A stretch of 64,000 nt of DNA from Dromiciops gliroides (GCF_019393635.1 NC_057862.1:93095659-93159658), one strand, 5' to 3'. Positions 24,346 to 35,898 are shown, counted from the first letter of the stretch. Program-made: numbers and translations. The notes: generated by a model from the sequence alone, not told the origin.

Positions 24346-24796
24346 TGCACCCCAATGCAACTCATTCCATTTTTGGACAGCTCCGATGGTAAGAAGCTTC
24401 TCACCAATGTTCACCCATTAGCTATAGGCTTCAGGTTTACAAAGGCTTCATAGAGCAAATTAAATCAAATAACAGTTGAGTCTTAGGTTTGGAAGGGACC
24501 TCAGTTGTCATATAATCTATCTCCAGTACAAATCAGAACAAGTTTAATCTCTTCCTCTTCTACAAAAGCCTTCATATACTTGACAGTAAATGTCTCCTCC
24601 AAGTCTTCTTAGCCCTAAACATCCCCATTTCTTTAAACTGATCTTCATAGGAAATGATTCCTAATTCCTTTACCATTTTAGTCACCAGGTTATCTTTGCC
24701 CAGTGTGACCTAACCAGAGATGAATGGAATAGGTCTATTGTCTCCTTTTGCTTTGAATTCTAGAGGTTTCTTTTAATGCAACCTAATATCATACTG

Positions 24797-24952
24797 TTGG
24801 AGCAGCTAAGTCTCTCAGTGGATAGAGTGCCAGGTCTGGAATCAGATTCATCTTCCTGAGGTCAAATCTGGCCTCAAAAACTAACTATGTGACCCTGAGT
24901 AAGTCACTTAACACTGTTTACCTCAGTTTCCTCATCTGCAAAATATGAGCTG
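24797..24952 (+). mobile_element. Mar1-like SINE, 3'-truncated
   Basis: Head and body up to CTCATCTGCAAAATATGAGC are present. The RTE-type tail is missing because a complete copy of the same family begins 11 bp later. Confidence 0.75.
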
Positions 24953-24962
24953 ATTCATATTT

Positions 24963-25212
24963 GGGGGGACAGATAGTTGGCACAGTAGATAAGAGTACTG
25001 GGCTTGGAATCAGGAAGACTCATCTTCATGAGTTCAAATCCAGACTCATATACTAGCTATGTGACCCTGGGCAAGTCATTTAACCATATTGGCCTTAGTT
25101 TCATCATCTATAAAATGATCTGGAGAAGGAAATGGCAAACCACTCCAGTATCTCTGCCAAGAAAACCCCAAATGGGGTCACAAAGAGTCAGACATGATTG
25201 AAATGAATGAAC
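24963..25212 (+). mobile_element. Mar1-like SINE, full length
   Basis: Head, body (TCTGGAGAAGGAAATGGCAA), CCCCAAATGGGGTCACAAAG and tail GACATGATTGAAATGAATGA are all present. It lies in tandem with a truncated copy in the same orientation. Confidence 0.88.
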
Positions 25213-25549
25213 AATAACAAAAATAATAATATCAAGCTCATCCACAAATGTCCCTACTCTAATACCTTATTATGGCATGGAGAAAATTCTAGGTTTTCAA
25301 TTGCAATTCCAGAGGAGGGCAATCTTGTAAAATATGGAAAACATTTTATGTCAGTCCTAGTAACAGTGAATTATATAAGTACCAGGCCAGCTAAATATAT
25401 AAAAACCCATGACCAGCAAGTGCTTTTTAGGTGATAAAGTTTGGGAAATATAACTCCACAAAACAAAGAAAAACAGAAAATGGGTTTCAGGGTTACACCC
25501 CCTCCTATTTACTGAGCGATGCTGCCAGAGTGATAGAAAGGGGGAATAG

Positions 25550-25697
25550 GGGCAGCTAGGTGGCGCAGTGGATAGAGCACTGGCCCTGAATTCAGGAGGA
25601 CCTGAGTTCAAATCCAGCCTCAGACACTTAACTCTTACTAGCTGTGTGACCCTGGGCAAGTCACTTAACCCCAATTGCCTCACTAAAAAAAGGGTGG
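25550..25697 (+). mobile_element. A-tailed tRNA-derived SINE, subtype A tail
   Basis: Complete copy with short A-tail. The duplication GGGGAATAG is at 25541-25549 and 25698-25706. Confidence 0.9.
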
Positions 25698-26254
25698 GGG
25701 GAATAGAAGGTGTTAAATATCACAGTTTTTGGACCATCTATAAGCATTCATTCAACCAGCATCCATAAAGTTGATATGTTATTAGATATCACATTAGCTT
25801 TTGTGACAGCTGACCTTTACTGACCTTAAAGTCTTCTCAAAACCCTAGAACTTTTTCACATGAATCATTTCCTACTTATATCTCTTTTATCCTGTACTTG
25901 TTATTTTTTTTAAATCCTAATTTCTACGTTTGTCTCTATTAAATCTTATCTTATTAGATTCAGTCCATCATTCTAGCTTGGTGAGATATTTTTGGTTCCT
26001 GATTCTGTCAGTTAGCATATTGACCCTGCCTTGCACCTTGTATCATCAGCAAGTTTGAAACCATACTATCTATACATTCCTCCAACTTATTAAGAAAAAT
26101 GTGAAACAGAGCAAAGTCAAAGAAAGAGTCTTTGAGTACTCTCTTAGAGACTTCCCAAATTGACAATGGTACGTTAAATAAAATTCTTTGGATTTAATAA
26201 CTCAACTAGTCTTCTAAATCTCTTCAAATCCAAATCTCTCTACATTGCCTCAAA

Positions 26255-26700
26255 AGACATTATGGAATTACAAAATCTCAGAAATAAAGTGACCTCAAAG
26301 GCAAGCTGGTCCAACCCATGCTTTAACAACAGCACTCTCTACAACATAATCAAAATATAATCATCTAACATTTGCTTGAAGGTCTCTACTGAGGAGGAAC
26401 CAACTATCACTATAATCATCAGTATTTTCTCACATTTACTTTATCTAGTACTTTCAATTTTGCAAAGTAGTTTACATAAATTTTCTTAGTCTCCTGAAGG
26501 AACCAATTCATTTTTGGATAGCTCTAATTGTTAAGTTTTTCCTTAAGTACAAATTTGCCTCTTTGGAACATCAACCCATTGCTTTGATTTCTGCCCTTTT
26601 GCCAAGATAAGTTAAATCCCTCTTCCACATGTCTTTTCCCTCATCTATTGCTTCCTCTCCATCCAAAACAAGTTGGATCCAATCCTTTCTGTTACTTCTC
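26255..26700 (-). mobile_element. second CR1-clade LINE 3' copy
   Basis: Repeats the order seen at 24030-24600: TGCTTTAACAACAGCACTCT, then TTTTTGGATAGCTCTAATTG, TTGCCTCTTTGGAACATCAA and CCTCTTCCACATGTCTTTTC. A MIR-like piece (about 26405-26480) interrupts it. Confidence 0.6.
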
Positions 26701-26765
26701 TTTCTCCTCTTTTACAGATAATATGTTTGTGCCCCACTATTATTGTCTTTAGCATTTATAATGCT

Positions 26766-26914
26766 GGGGCAGCTGGGAAGCACAGTGGATAGAGCATCAG
26801 CCCTGGAATCAGGAGGACCTGAGTTCAAATCCGGCCTCTGACACTTAACACTTACTAGGTGTGTGACCCTAGGCAAGTTACTTAACCCCAATTGCCTAAA
26901 AAAAAAAAAAAAAA
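26766..26914 (+). mobile_element. A-tailed tRNA-derived SINE, subtype A
   Basis: Complete copy ending CCCCAATTGCCT and an A-run of about 17. A flanking duplication is not clear. Confidence 0.85.
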
Positions 26915-27171
26915 GAAGCTAAGCTCTATATAATAGATCAGTTCTTCCTGGGCTTTACCCTTCCTGATTCTATTTCTACAGGACTTTACCATGTTTGTAT
27001 TTATCCTAAATTATTTGATTTCTCTTCATTATTTGAACATGGCCCTTTCTCACTTGAGCTGGTCAATGACTTTTCTTCCTCATCAAAATTAAAGGTGACT
27101 TTCTCAGCAAAGAATTTTTTTTCTGAGAGTTTCTTATATCTCTTCAGCACAACAGCCTTTTTAGAATTTCA

Positions 27172-27447
27172 GGCCATGGTGGTATCTGGCTGTAACTCCT
27201 GCTTTTGGGGACATTGAGACTAGTGGATCGCTTGAGGTCGAGAGTTCTAAGTTGGAGGAGGGATATATCCAATCAGGTGCCCATATTAAATTTTATACCA
27301 ATATAATGAGTAGTAAGTTGGGAGCCAGGCAAGCAATTCCAGGTCAGAAACATATCAGGTCACATTCTGTGATAATCAGGAGTAAGCTTGGGCCCATGAG
27401 TAACTGCTGTGCTTCCAGCCTGGGTGAAATGGGGAGTCCAAGTCTTT
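27172..27447 (+). pseudogene. RN7SL: 7SL (signal recognition particle) RNA pseudogene
   Basis: Colinear with 7SL RNA along its whole length: the 5' Alu-like domain (CATGGTGGTATCTGGCTGTA, GTGGATCGCTTGAGG), the S-domain region (GGTGCCCATATTAAATTTTA, CAATATAATG), the AGGTCAGAAACATATCAGGT block and the 3' domain (TCCAGCCTGGGTGAAATGGG), ending in GTCTTTAAAAAA. About 20-25 bases are missing from the S domain after CAATATAATGA, and many positions differ. The parent RNA is the Pol III-transcribed scaffold of the signal recognition particle. No upstream promoter similarity was assessed. Divergence marks it as an old retrocopy. Confidence 0.88.
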
Positions 27448-27545
27448 AAAAAACATCATAATATTAATTATATTACATAATATAATATTAATACTTTGAT
27501 TGCCTACCTAGTCTTTCTCTGAACTCTTTAAAATCTAGTTACTTA

Positions 27546-27688
27546 GGGGTAGCTAGGTGGCACAGTGGATAGAGTACAGGCCCTGGAGTCAGGAGGACCT
27601 GAGTTCAAATCTGGCCTCAGACACTTGACACTTACTAGCTGTGCGACCCTGGGCAAGTCACTTAACCCCAATTGCCTCATTAAAAAAA
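27546..27688 (+). mobile_element. A-tailed tRNA-derived SINE, mosaic A/B
   Basis: Has GGAGTCAGG and the CCCCAATTGCCTCA tail of subtype A but CTTGACACT of subtype B. A perfect 15-bp duplication AAATCTAGTTACTTA is at 27531-27545 and 27689-27703. Confidence 0.93.
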
Positions 27689-27892
27689 AAATCTAGTTAC
27701 TTAAAGACTAAAGTATATGTGACATCATGCACTGAGTTCCCCTTCTCAATCTACCATAAACTCAAAGTTGGCATTGTTATTCCTCCCAAGGTTCGATTGG
27801 TTTTCATGTTCTCTTACAACTCTAAATCTATGCCTCTACCATTTCTGCTTCACCAACCAGTTCTTTCTAATTTGTTAAAATCAAATCTGTAG

Positions 27893-28371
<479 letters not shown>

Positions 28372-28504
28372 AAATCTGTAGTAGCACACTCTCCCTCCTG
28401 CCCCTTCACTAATCTATTAAAAAATGAAATCATTTGTGGGGCAAGTCAGTAAGGTCACAGTTACCCTGATTTTAGTAGAGAGACCAAGATCTGGTGCAGA
28501 TTAA

Positions 28505-28775
28505 TCAATCCATCTATAAACATGTTTTAAACATCTATTATGGGGGCAGCTAGTGGATAAAGCACCAGCCCTGGATTCAGGAGGACCTGAGTTCAAATCC
28601 AGCCTCAGACACTTGACACTTACTAGCTGTGTGACCCTGGGCAAGTCACTTGATCCTCATTGCCCCTCAAAACAAAACAAAACAAAAAAACATCTATTAT
28701 GCACTAGCCTATGTGCTAGGCTCTGGAGACACACAATCAGAAAAGAAACAGTCCCTGATCTCAAGGAGCTTTGGC
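28505..28775 (-). mobile_element. L2-type LINE 3' end split by a SINE
   Basis: AAACATCTATTATG lies on both sides of the SINE. The continuation CCTATGTGCTAGGCTCTGGA...CCTGATCTCAAGGAGCTT is the antisense L2 3' UTR. Confidence 0.65.
28543..28687 (+). mobile_element. A-tailed tRNA-derived SINE, subtype B
   Basis: Head shortened (CAGCTAGTGGATAAAGCACC), tail CCTCATTGCCCCTC followed by AAAAC units. A perfect 14-bp duplication AAACATCTATTATG is at 28529-28542 and 28688-28701. Confidence 0.93.
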
Positions 28776-29339
28776 CCACCTGGCAGTGGAAGAAATTAGA
28801 AACAGAAGCAATTTTCTTTACTTGCCCAACTCATGGAGGGAGCCAGGAGGGAAATAAGTTTCACTCTGTCTTTGTTCCCTTTTGAAACATATGTTCTACA
28901 TTGCTGTGTTGGACCCTGAGCTCATCTTGTAGACAAAATGACACAATGGTGTCACACTGATGACATGATACTTCTATGCCCAGTAAATGTGGCCTTCTCA
29001 GACAAAAAAAGCATTGTGTCTCACCTAGAGTGGTTCAAAATAAGATACTCCCCACATGGATTGCCCTGCTACAGACAATAGAAGGAATTGATATCTCCCT
29101 CAGAGGATTAACTGAATTGCCAAGACTTGGTCAGTTTCAAATACAAGCTCCTCATTTTTACCTAACAGAACACTGGCATTTTAGATAATCCCCATCTTAC
29201 AGTGAGCCTGAGAAAGAAAAGCCCTATGGGGGCAAGAAACATGGGCATTTTATGGCTCTGCTCCTGCAGATTTCAGGGGCAGCTTCCGTAGACATAGTCA
29301 AAGACCTGTGATTTTTAGTTGTAGAAATTCCCTTCGCCA
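28776..29339. other. no recognisable feature
   Basis: Unique DNA. The open frame at 28976-29188 has no recognisable domain and no supporting signals. Confidence 0.45.
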
Positions 29340-29815
29340 ATATAGCTACCAACCACTCAACAACTTAGAGCTGCAGAGAGGTCTCTGACTTCCCCAGGGT
29401 CGTACAATTTGTGTCAGGTGGGGTTTAAGCCCAGTTTTTCTGATGCCAGGGGCAACACTCTTTACTATACCACATTGCATCCCTTCCATTGACAATATAG
29501 AATAGTAATCTATTTTTTGAGGGAGGCTAGTTTTTTTTTAAATATGGGAATAACATTGATCTAAGTTTCTTTGGCTTGTAAAATTGAAGAACACATTACT
29601 CAAATTTTATGAGCAAGTTTCAGGATAACATATTGTCAAAGGTGGATCTAAACTTAGACATCATCCGTCCAAAAGCATTCACTTCACAGATGAGAAAACT
29701 AAGACCCAGATAAAGAAACTTAGCTGAGGTCACATGATGAGCTAAAGATGGAGCTAGGTGTCTAGCCTAGGTCTCCTAGTCCCCATTTCTGTTTTTTTTT
29801 CACCAGACAGGCATA
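29340..29815 (-). repeat. two MIR-type fragments
   Basis: 29340-29480 (TTCCCCAGGGTCGTACAATT, GGTTTAAGCCCAG) and 29660-29815 (TTCACAGATGAGAAAACTAA, GAGGTCACATGATGAGC) are antisense MIR. 29481-29659 is unassigned. Confidence 0.55.
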
Positions 29816-30240
29816 TTCTGCCCAAAGCCATTCAATGGTTTTGAGAAAACATGACAATAGGTGAAAATCAATCATACTGGAGGCAGTTCCACAAGAAAAA
29901 TGATGTAAATATCATGATGTTACAAAAGAGAACATTACAGTATTTCAGTGGGTTTTGGATTGGCTATGATGTTATAATGATGTCATTAATGTTATATGGT
30001 GTAGAGTTGTGTTGTGCTACTGCCTACTTCTGGACTTTTGGAAGTTAACCAATAGAATGATGAGGGAAAAGGGTTAAAAGGCATGATTCCTAACTCATCC
30101 TTGCTACCCACAAAGCCTATTATAGGCAGAGAGTGATGTTGCTCAAGGAAATCACTGCCTGCTTCTAGACAGCTCCCGTCAGGAAAATCCCTTCAATAAG
30201 GTACAATGATGGTGGGGGAAGTGGGTGTTTCACATTCATT
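29816..30240. other. no recognisable feature
   Basis: Unique DNA with several short ATGATGTTA-like similarities but no clear repeat unit. Confidence 0.4.
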
Positions 30241-31075
30241 CAATTCTTTTCAACAAACATTTATTAAGCACCTACTATGTATCAGGCACTATGCTAAGTC
30301 ATGGAAATATAAATAAGCAAAAGAATCCAAGAAGAGCAGCTGGTGGAAAATAATAAACATGATGCTGTGACTTATTGATAGGTACATGGGTCATTCAAAG
30401 AGCATAGTTCCTCTTGGAAAGTCATAACCTGCTTGTTAGTAGTTATACCAACCCCTAAGGAAAGAGGCTTTCCCCAGATTCCCTATTCTATTATTGAACA
30501 TGACACTATTCAAGTCAATTGGATAAGTATTTATTAAATGCTTACTGTATGCAAAGCATTGGGATTACAACAAAAATCAAACAATTTCTGCCCTAAAAGA
30601 GTTAATATGTTTAAAAAGAAGAACCTGTCAGTAAGTCACAGTTGGGATGTTGGAAGTTGTACCCTTCTCTATGAACTCATCCAGAAAGTTCAGTCACAAA
30701 GGGTCAATCAACAAGCATTTATTAAGTGCCTTCTACGTTCCAGGCACTGTGTTGTGTTGGGGATACAAATAATGGCAAAAGACAGCCCCTGCCCTCAAAA
30801 AGCTCACTGTCTAATAGAAGACAATACACAAGCAACTATGTGTGAACAAGCTAGATCCAAGATAAATTGGTAATAATCACCAGAAGAAGGGTGATAAAAT
30901 TAAGAGGAATCAGAAAAGGCTTCTTTGTAGAAGGTAAGCTTTTATTTGGGAGTCAAAGGAAGCCAGAGAACCCTGGAGATCTGTGAGGAGGGAGAGAATT
31001 CTAGGCTTGGGGGACAGCCTTTGACAATACAGGCAGTTTGGAAATGGGAGTGAGAAATAGCAAGGATCATGGATG
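30241..31075 (-). mobile_element. series of three L2-type LINE 3' ends
   Basis: Antisense L2 termini start at about 30245 (CAACAAACATTTATTAAGCA), 30515 (AAGTATTTATTAAATGCTTA) and 30705 (CAACAAGCATTTATTAAGTG). The third runs for ~370 bp (CAGCCCCTGCCCTCAAAAAG, AGGCTTCTTTGTAGAAGG). All share one orientation. 30330-30500 between the first two is unassigned. Confidence 0.7.
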
Positions 31076-31970
31076 TTTTCCCAATGACACCTGCACAGTT
31101 GCTGCTTTCAGTGTCTAGGAAGAGGTTAACTTATACATGCCCCTTAGATCAGAAGGAGGAACTTGAAAGCCTGAGAAGCCAAGGGAGGGTGAAGAGCAGT
31201 GGAGTGTTGAGGGATAAGGGTTTGTGTGTCATGGCTATTGGGGGAAGGTAGGATTCAGTGTATTTCCCTATCCTCTATACATTCCCATGACCCCAGTTGT
31301 GGAGACCACTTTTCTGGAACAAGTAACTAAACAGAGTCAATAACTTTACTTTTATCCATTTCTCTGTTTTCAAAGTTCAACAATTTTGTTTAAATGGGGA
31401 GCTGTTCTAAATATATTCAATGTCTTCTCTTCTTTATCCTTTTTTTGTAATTTGGTATCGATTTTGACCTAGTTAAAGATCTAATTACACACATTCAACT
31501 GATTATGAACTAGCCCATAGTTCAAGAATTAGTCATTTCCTCCTTGTTAATGTATAATGGATTTCATTCTTTGGTGCTATTGTTTTGTATCTGCTACATC
31601 CAAGTCCTTCTGACTCTCTTGATGAAAATGTCTACCACAGCTTATGCCTTTAAGGATGTCACTACAAGGATGCATTGGAATAGTTTTTTGGAAGAAAAAT
31701 TCTATTATATTATATAGAGAGAGATAACAATGAAATATGAACCAAATACAAACTTAGTAAAAGGATTACATTGTACATGTATGTGTGTGGGTACATGTCT
31801 CTCTGTGTGTAAAGATTAAGTAACATTTAGAAATGAAGAGTGAGTTGATAGAACTATGGGGATTCCATGCACTGAGAATTAAAATTTTCAATTGTATGAT
31901 TGGCTTAAGACACATCCATCATGTTTCTATCAATCCCATTCTCCACGTGAGTGAAACAGAGTGTTCTGCT
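31076..31970. other. no recognisable feature
   Basis: Mostly unique AT-rich DNA with no gene, RNA or clear repeat. Confidence 0.45.
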
Positions 31971-31974
31971 CAGA

Positions 31975-32640
31975 CATTATATTAGTAGGCTTCTGCCAGT
32001 TGCGGACGACCATGGATCAGCACCTTGAAGAGCCACAGGCCACAGTGTGGCTGTGCAATCTGATACGGGAGTCGCAGCTCCTGCCCCAACGAGGACATCA
32101 GAAAACTGCACTCTCTGTTGCCTGTCGGTTCCTGCTTCTCATTCGTTTCTCTTCCTCCAGAGCTTGGAGGCCCATCTCAGCTGCACGCAAGCTGCTCCTG
32201 AGTACTGAACTCCATCGGGCACGGTCCTTGGCCATCTCCTCCCAGCTACTGATGTCTGTTCCCAGAGCCCTGAAGTCTCGCTTGCATACATCTCTGTAGC
32301 GAAGCTGGGGGGCATCCAGCAGGTCTTTGGCCTGAGGCTAACTCGCCATAGAGTAGGTCTTTAGGAATGTACCCATCTTGCATGCGGTGCACATGACTGA
32401 GCCAGCGCAGCTGTCTTTGTTTCAGTAGTGTGTAGATGCTTGGAAGTTGCGCACGTTGGAGCACTTCTGTGTTGGTGATCCTATCTGACCAAGATACACC
32501 AAGGATGCACTGAAGGCAGCACGTGTGGAAGCTGTTAAGCTTCTTCTCTTGTCTAGTATACGTAGTTCATGTTTCGCTGCCATACAGTAAGGTACTTAGG
32601 ACGCATGCTCTATAGACCGCAAATTTGGTTAGTGCTTCCT
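31975..32640 (-). mobile_element. non-LTR retrotransposon RT C-terminus, RTE-like
   Basis: GC-richer block. On the minus strand it codes for the thumb and C-terminal part of a LINE reverse transcriptase: KFAVYRACVLSTLLYGSET (about 32633-32576), RITNTEVLQRAQLPSIYTLL, QLRWLSHVHRMQDGYIPKDL and LLYGELASGQRPAG. In a second frame follow YRDVCKRDFRALGTDISSWE and a terminal zinc-finger-like piece RSCDSRIRLHSHTVAC. Damage is light: one stop after GSET, one frame change near 32295, and one stop before the zinc-finger-like piece. Sequences of this type belong to RTE-like LINEs in other animals; clade assignment is from memory. No poly(A) and no flanking duplication seen. Confidence 0.7.
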
Positions 32641-32945
32641 GGTAATTACATAACTATTGTAATATACTTGGGGTAAAAAAGCAAAAACAAAACACCAAGC
32701 ATATATAATCCATGGTTGTGTTATATCAAGCACCAGATGTAGAATAAAGGTAGGCTAAATATTACCTCCTCTCAGGAGCTCCCCCTTAGTTATGCCTCTA
32801 GTTTGGTGATAATGACTTAATTTTGGATTCTTTAAGCATTGGCTGTAAAGTCTTATTCCTACTCATGTTCCTCATTGTCTGTACAATGTCCATACTAAGT
32901 AACATAAGCTTCTTTGCTTTATGTAAACTCCAATTGCTCCATGTA
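32641..32945. other. no recognisable feature
   Basis: AT-rich unique DNA. Confidence 0.4.
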
Positions 32946-32949
32946 TTTC

Positions 32950-33925
32950 TGAGATTCGATTTCTAAAATTAAGCAAATGTTTACTGAGTAAATATTATGT
33001 GGAAGACCCTGTGCTAGGCACAGGAGAAATGTAAAGATGAATGAAGTGTGACTTCACTGCCCTCCTTTGGAGGTCTCCATTCTGACCTTATCATATTGCA
33101 AGGTAAAATCAGCCTTAGTACTCATACATGATCAGTAGCCTCTGCCCCTCTGAAGGGCTGAATGGAGAAGCCCTCCCCAAACCTTCATTTAAGGAGGAAA
33201 ACTCAGGCCATCTCTTACTTCCTCATTTGGTCATTCCCGTTTCAACTTCTCTTTCATGCCCCCTGTGCCAGATACCTCCCTCACCTCCATCCCTTTTCAG
33301 CTTCCTCTTGTGTATTGTCTTCCCCCAGAAGATTATAAACTGCTTTAGGGTAGGGACACTTTTTCATATTTTTCTCTCTAGTACTTAGCACAGTGACTGG
33401 TACATAGTAAGGACTTAATAAATGTTAATTCACAGATTGATTGACCTTGCCTCTTAAAGGAACTTACCCTTCAGGAATGAAGACAAGACAGGTATAGAAA
33501 TACATATAATCAAAGAAGAATGAAATAAGTGCATAAGAAAAAGAAGCATAAGTAAAGACTGATGAGGGAAAAATTACATTTGGGAAGACCAAGGAAGGTA
33601 CTTATGTGAAAAATGTGACAGAAGAGCTATGTATCTGGTGGGATGGGGCAGGAGAGGAGGGAGCAGGGGAACCCAGACAGAAGGGATAGAATAAACAATG
33701 GTACAGGGGTTGCAAAGAGCAAAGGAATGAGGAGTAGTCCAGTTTGATTGGAAGACAGACTACAAAAAGGAGAGTAGTGCATGATGGGGTTCAAAAGGTA
33801 AGTATCAGCCAGGATTATGAAAGATCTTGAATGACAGACTAAATTTTTGGACTTTTTATAGTGGACAATGAAGTGCCACCAAGAGCCTTTAAATGGAGGA
33901 GTCACATGATCAATGGAGTACATTT
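32950..33925. mobile_element. L2-type LINE 3' fragments in both orientations
   Basis: 32950-33080 is antisense (AAATGTTTACTGAGTAAATA, CCTGTGCTAGGCACAGG). 33230-33440 is sense (AGAAGATTATAAACTGCTTT, AGTACTTAGCACAGTGACTG, TTAATAAATGTTAATTC). 33445-33925 is antisense L2 3' region (AAGGAACTTACCCTTCAGGA...CTTGAATGACAGACTAAATT). 33081-33229 is unassigned. Confidence 0.6.
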
Positions 33926-33947
33926 TTTTCCCTCCCTTACAACTCTT

Positions 33948-34202
33948 GTTATTGTTATTGTCGTTTAATCATTTTAGTTGTGTCTGATTCTTTGTAACTC
34001 CATTTGGGATTTTCTAGGCAAAGATACTGAAGTAGTTTGATTCTTCCTTTTCCAGCTCATTTTACAGAAGGGGAAACCGAGGAAAGGAGGGTTAAATGAC
34101 TTGACCAGGGTGACACAGCTAGTAAGTGTCTGAGGGTGGATTCGAACTATCTTCCTGATTCCCAATCCAGTGCTCTATCCATTGTGCTATCTAACTGCCC
34201 CT
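33948..34202 (-). mobile_element. Mar1-like SINE with RTE-type tail
   Basis: Reverse copy with TTAGTTGTGTCTGATTCTTT (tail), CTCCATTTGGGATTTTCTAG (body), TTTTCCAGCTCATTTTACAG and head ATTGTGCTATCTAACTGCCC. The only minus-strand copy of this class in the window. Confidence 0.85.
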
Positions 34203-34264
34203 TCTCCTAACCCTTATAAACCTGGACAAAATTAAAACTAGGAACCAAAAGCCATTGTTGTTTA

Positions 34265-34515
34265 AATAAAAATAATTATTACAACTACAAAAATAACTTA
34301 CATTTACTTAGTGCTTAGGTTAATAAAAGGCTTTCCTTATAACAACCCTGTGGGGAAGAGAATGAAAGTCTAATTATCTCCATTTTACTGATAAGATCAT
34401 TAAATATCAAATATATCAAGCAACTTGCCTCCTGGCACACAGCTAATAAGTATTAGAGCTGGGATTTGAACCCAGGTCGTCTAACTCCAGGACTGATACT
34501 GCTCCCTTGACTCCC
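34265..34515 (-). repeat. MIR-type core-SINE
   Basis: Antisense MIR with TTGCCTCCTGGCACACAGCT, GAGCTGGGATTTGAACCCAG and TCTAACTCCAGGACTG. Confidence 0.78.
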
Positions 34516-35344
34516 TAGCCCCTCATACACTCTGCATAGTGGAGGCATATTCCTCTTTCTGAAATAACAAGTTATTCTGCCATAGCAATCTCCCCAGCAT
34601 TCTCCCTTTTAGTGCTTCATATCTCAATGAAGCCACAGTTTCCTCAAGCAATTAGAACAGAGTTCAGCTGAGACTCAACCATATGGAGCAAAAAGAAATT
34701 GCTGGAAAAAAAAAGAAAGTTATTGGGGAAATCCATTAGTAAGGCACCACCCCAACAGGTCCAACAGGTTCCCTGATATCATTACAGACTCAGCTAGAGA
34801 GGCAGGCATGCCTCTCTGAGGAGCTGCTGGTACGTCCAGTTTCCCTAAGGGACCTGCCAGGACAAAACTCATGCACAAAAACCCACTATCCATAAAACAC
34901 AGTTTGAGTAATATCAAAGTGCACAGTGACCCTTGGCTCTCTTCTTCTGAACAAATTGTTTAAAGACCAAGATGTGTTGGGGAGATACCAGGCAGTGGAG
35001 AATTAGCAGCAGGTGCTATTTATAGAGCCAATGAGCTCTGTGGAGTTACCTCTGCCCATTGAAAGCCATTAATCTTCTCCAGCAAAAGAAAAAAAGAAGT
35101 AATAAACTTAATAATGATTTAGAGTGAAGGAGGGAGAGAAAAGCATTAAAGGCTAATGCTAGGATGGATCTACGCCAGGAGATTAGTTTCTCCCTGTGGA
35201 AAAAAAATGCCCCAAACAAAGCACCATAGGAGATGTGTCCCCTAACAACACAAATATGCTATGGCCAGTTAGTAAATCCAAGGAAAAGAAATTGTTAAAT
35301 AACTTTGAATTTTTAGAAGATGATAAACTTATGTCCTTCTAGTG
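34516..35344. other. no recognisable feature
   Basis: Largely repeat-free. No exon-like structure was identified. Confidence 0.45.
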
Positions 35345-35600
35345 AAGGATAGCTATACTTTGTATTTTGCTTTACCTTTAAGGAACTCCACATTCATAAA
35401 AAGCTTTACAAATCACTTTCCATATAACAGTATCATGAGGTAAGTGTACAAGTATTTCCCCTATTTTACAAATGAGGCAATTGAGGGTCAGAAAGGGAAA
35501 ATTACTTGTCCATGGCCAGGTAGGTAAGTGATGTAAGTCAGAATTAAAACTCAGTCTTCTGATTTCAAAATCAGTGATCAGTTTAGAAGGCTGCTGCTTC
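35345..35600 (-). repeat. MIR-type core-SINE
   Basis: Antisense MIR with TTTTACAAATGAGGCAATTG and TTACTTGTCCATGGCCAGGT. Confidence 0.7.
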
Positions 35601-35731
35601 TTAAGCAAAAAAGGTGTAAAATATGATATTCATAAAACCTAACATCACATTTATCACTTTTGTCCAATATTTGGTGTTGTCTCATCTTATAACACAAATA
35701 TCTGAACACGTACAGATTAAAAGGTTATTTG

Positions 35732-35896
35732 GGGCCAGCTAGATGGTGAAGTGGATAAAGCACCAGCCCCGGATTCAGTTCAGATCCAGCCTCAGATACT
35801 TGACACTAGCTGTGTGACCCTGGGCAAGTCACATAACCCTCATTGCCCCGCCCGAAGAAGAAGAAGAAGAAGAAGAAGAAGAAGAAGAAGAAGAAG
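35732..35896 (+). mobile_element. A-tailed tRNA-derived SINE, subtype B, tail converted to (GAA)n
   Basis: Head GCCAGCTAGATGGTGAAGTGG, an internal deletion after GATTCAG, and tail CCCTCATTGCCCCGCCC. Instead of poly(A) it ends in about 15 GAA units (35854-35898). The duplication AAGGTTATTTG is at 35721-35731 and 35897-35907. Confidence 0.9.
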
Positions 35897-35898
35897 AA
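35854..35898. repeat. (GAA)n trinucleotide repeat
   Basis: Fifteen uninterrupted GAA units within the 3' tail of a SINE. It ends inside the right-hand target duplication. Confidence 0.93.

Larger units (their letters stand above)
24030..26245 (-). mobile_element. CR1-clade LINE, decayed, split by SINEs and MIR
   Basis: Antisense CR1 pieces run colinearly: a 3' block (24030-24165 and 24346-24470), 24530-24780 (ACATCCCCATTTCTTTAAAC) and 25790-26245 (TTAGATTCAGTCCATCATTC, GTATCATCAGCAAGTTTGAA). The last block overlaps the region that codes for the RT motif corresponding to SGVPQGSVLGP in intact CR1 elements, here degenerate. Insertions: MIR at 24165, two Mar1-like SINEs at 24797-25212 and an A-tailed SINE at 25550. 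25213-25549 and 25698-25789 show nothing recognisable. Confidence 0.65.

Noticed and set aside
30241-31075. Repeated CAACAAACATTTATTAAGCA-like motifs as a novel regulatory repeat
   Set aside because: They are the antisense 3' termini of L2-type LINEs, which recur across the window.
32246-32464. 72-codon minus-strand frame as a possible host gene
   Set aside because: It belongs to the RTE-like reverse-transcriptase fragment, whose reading continues in another frame on both sides.
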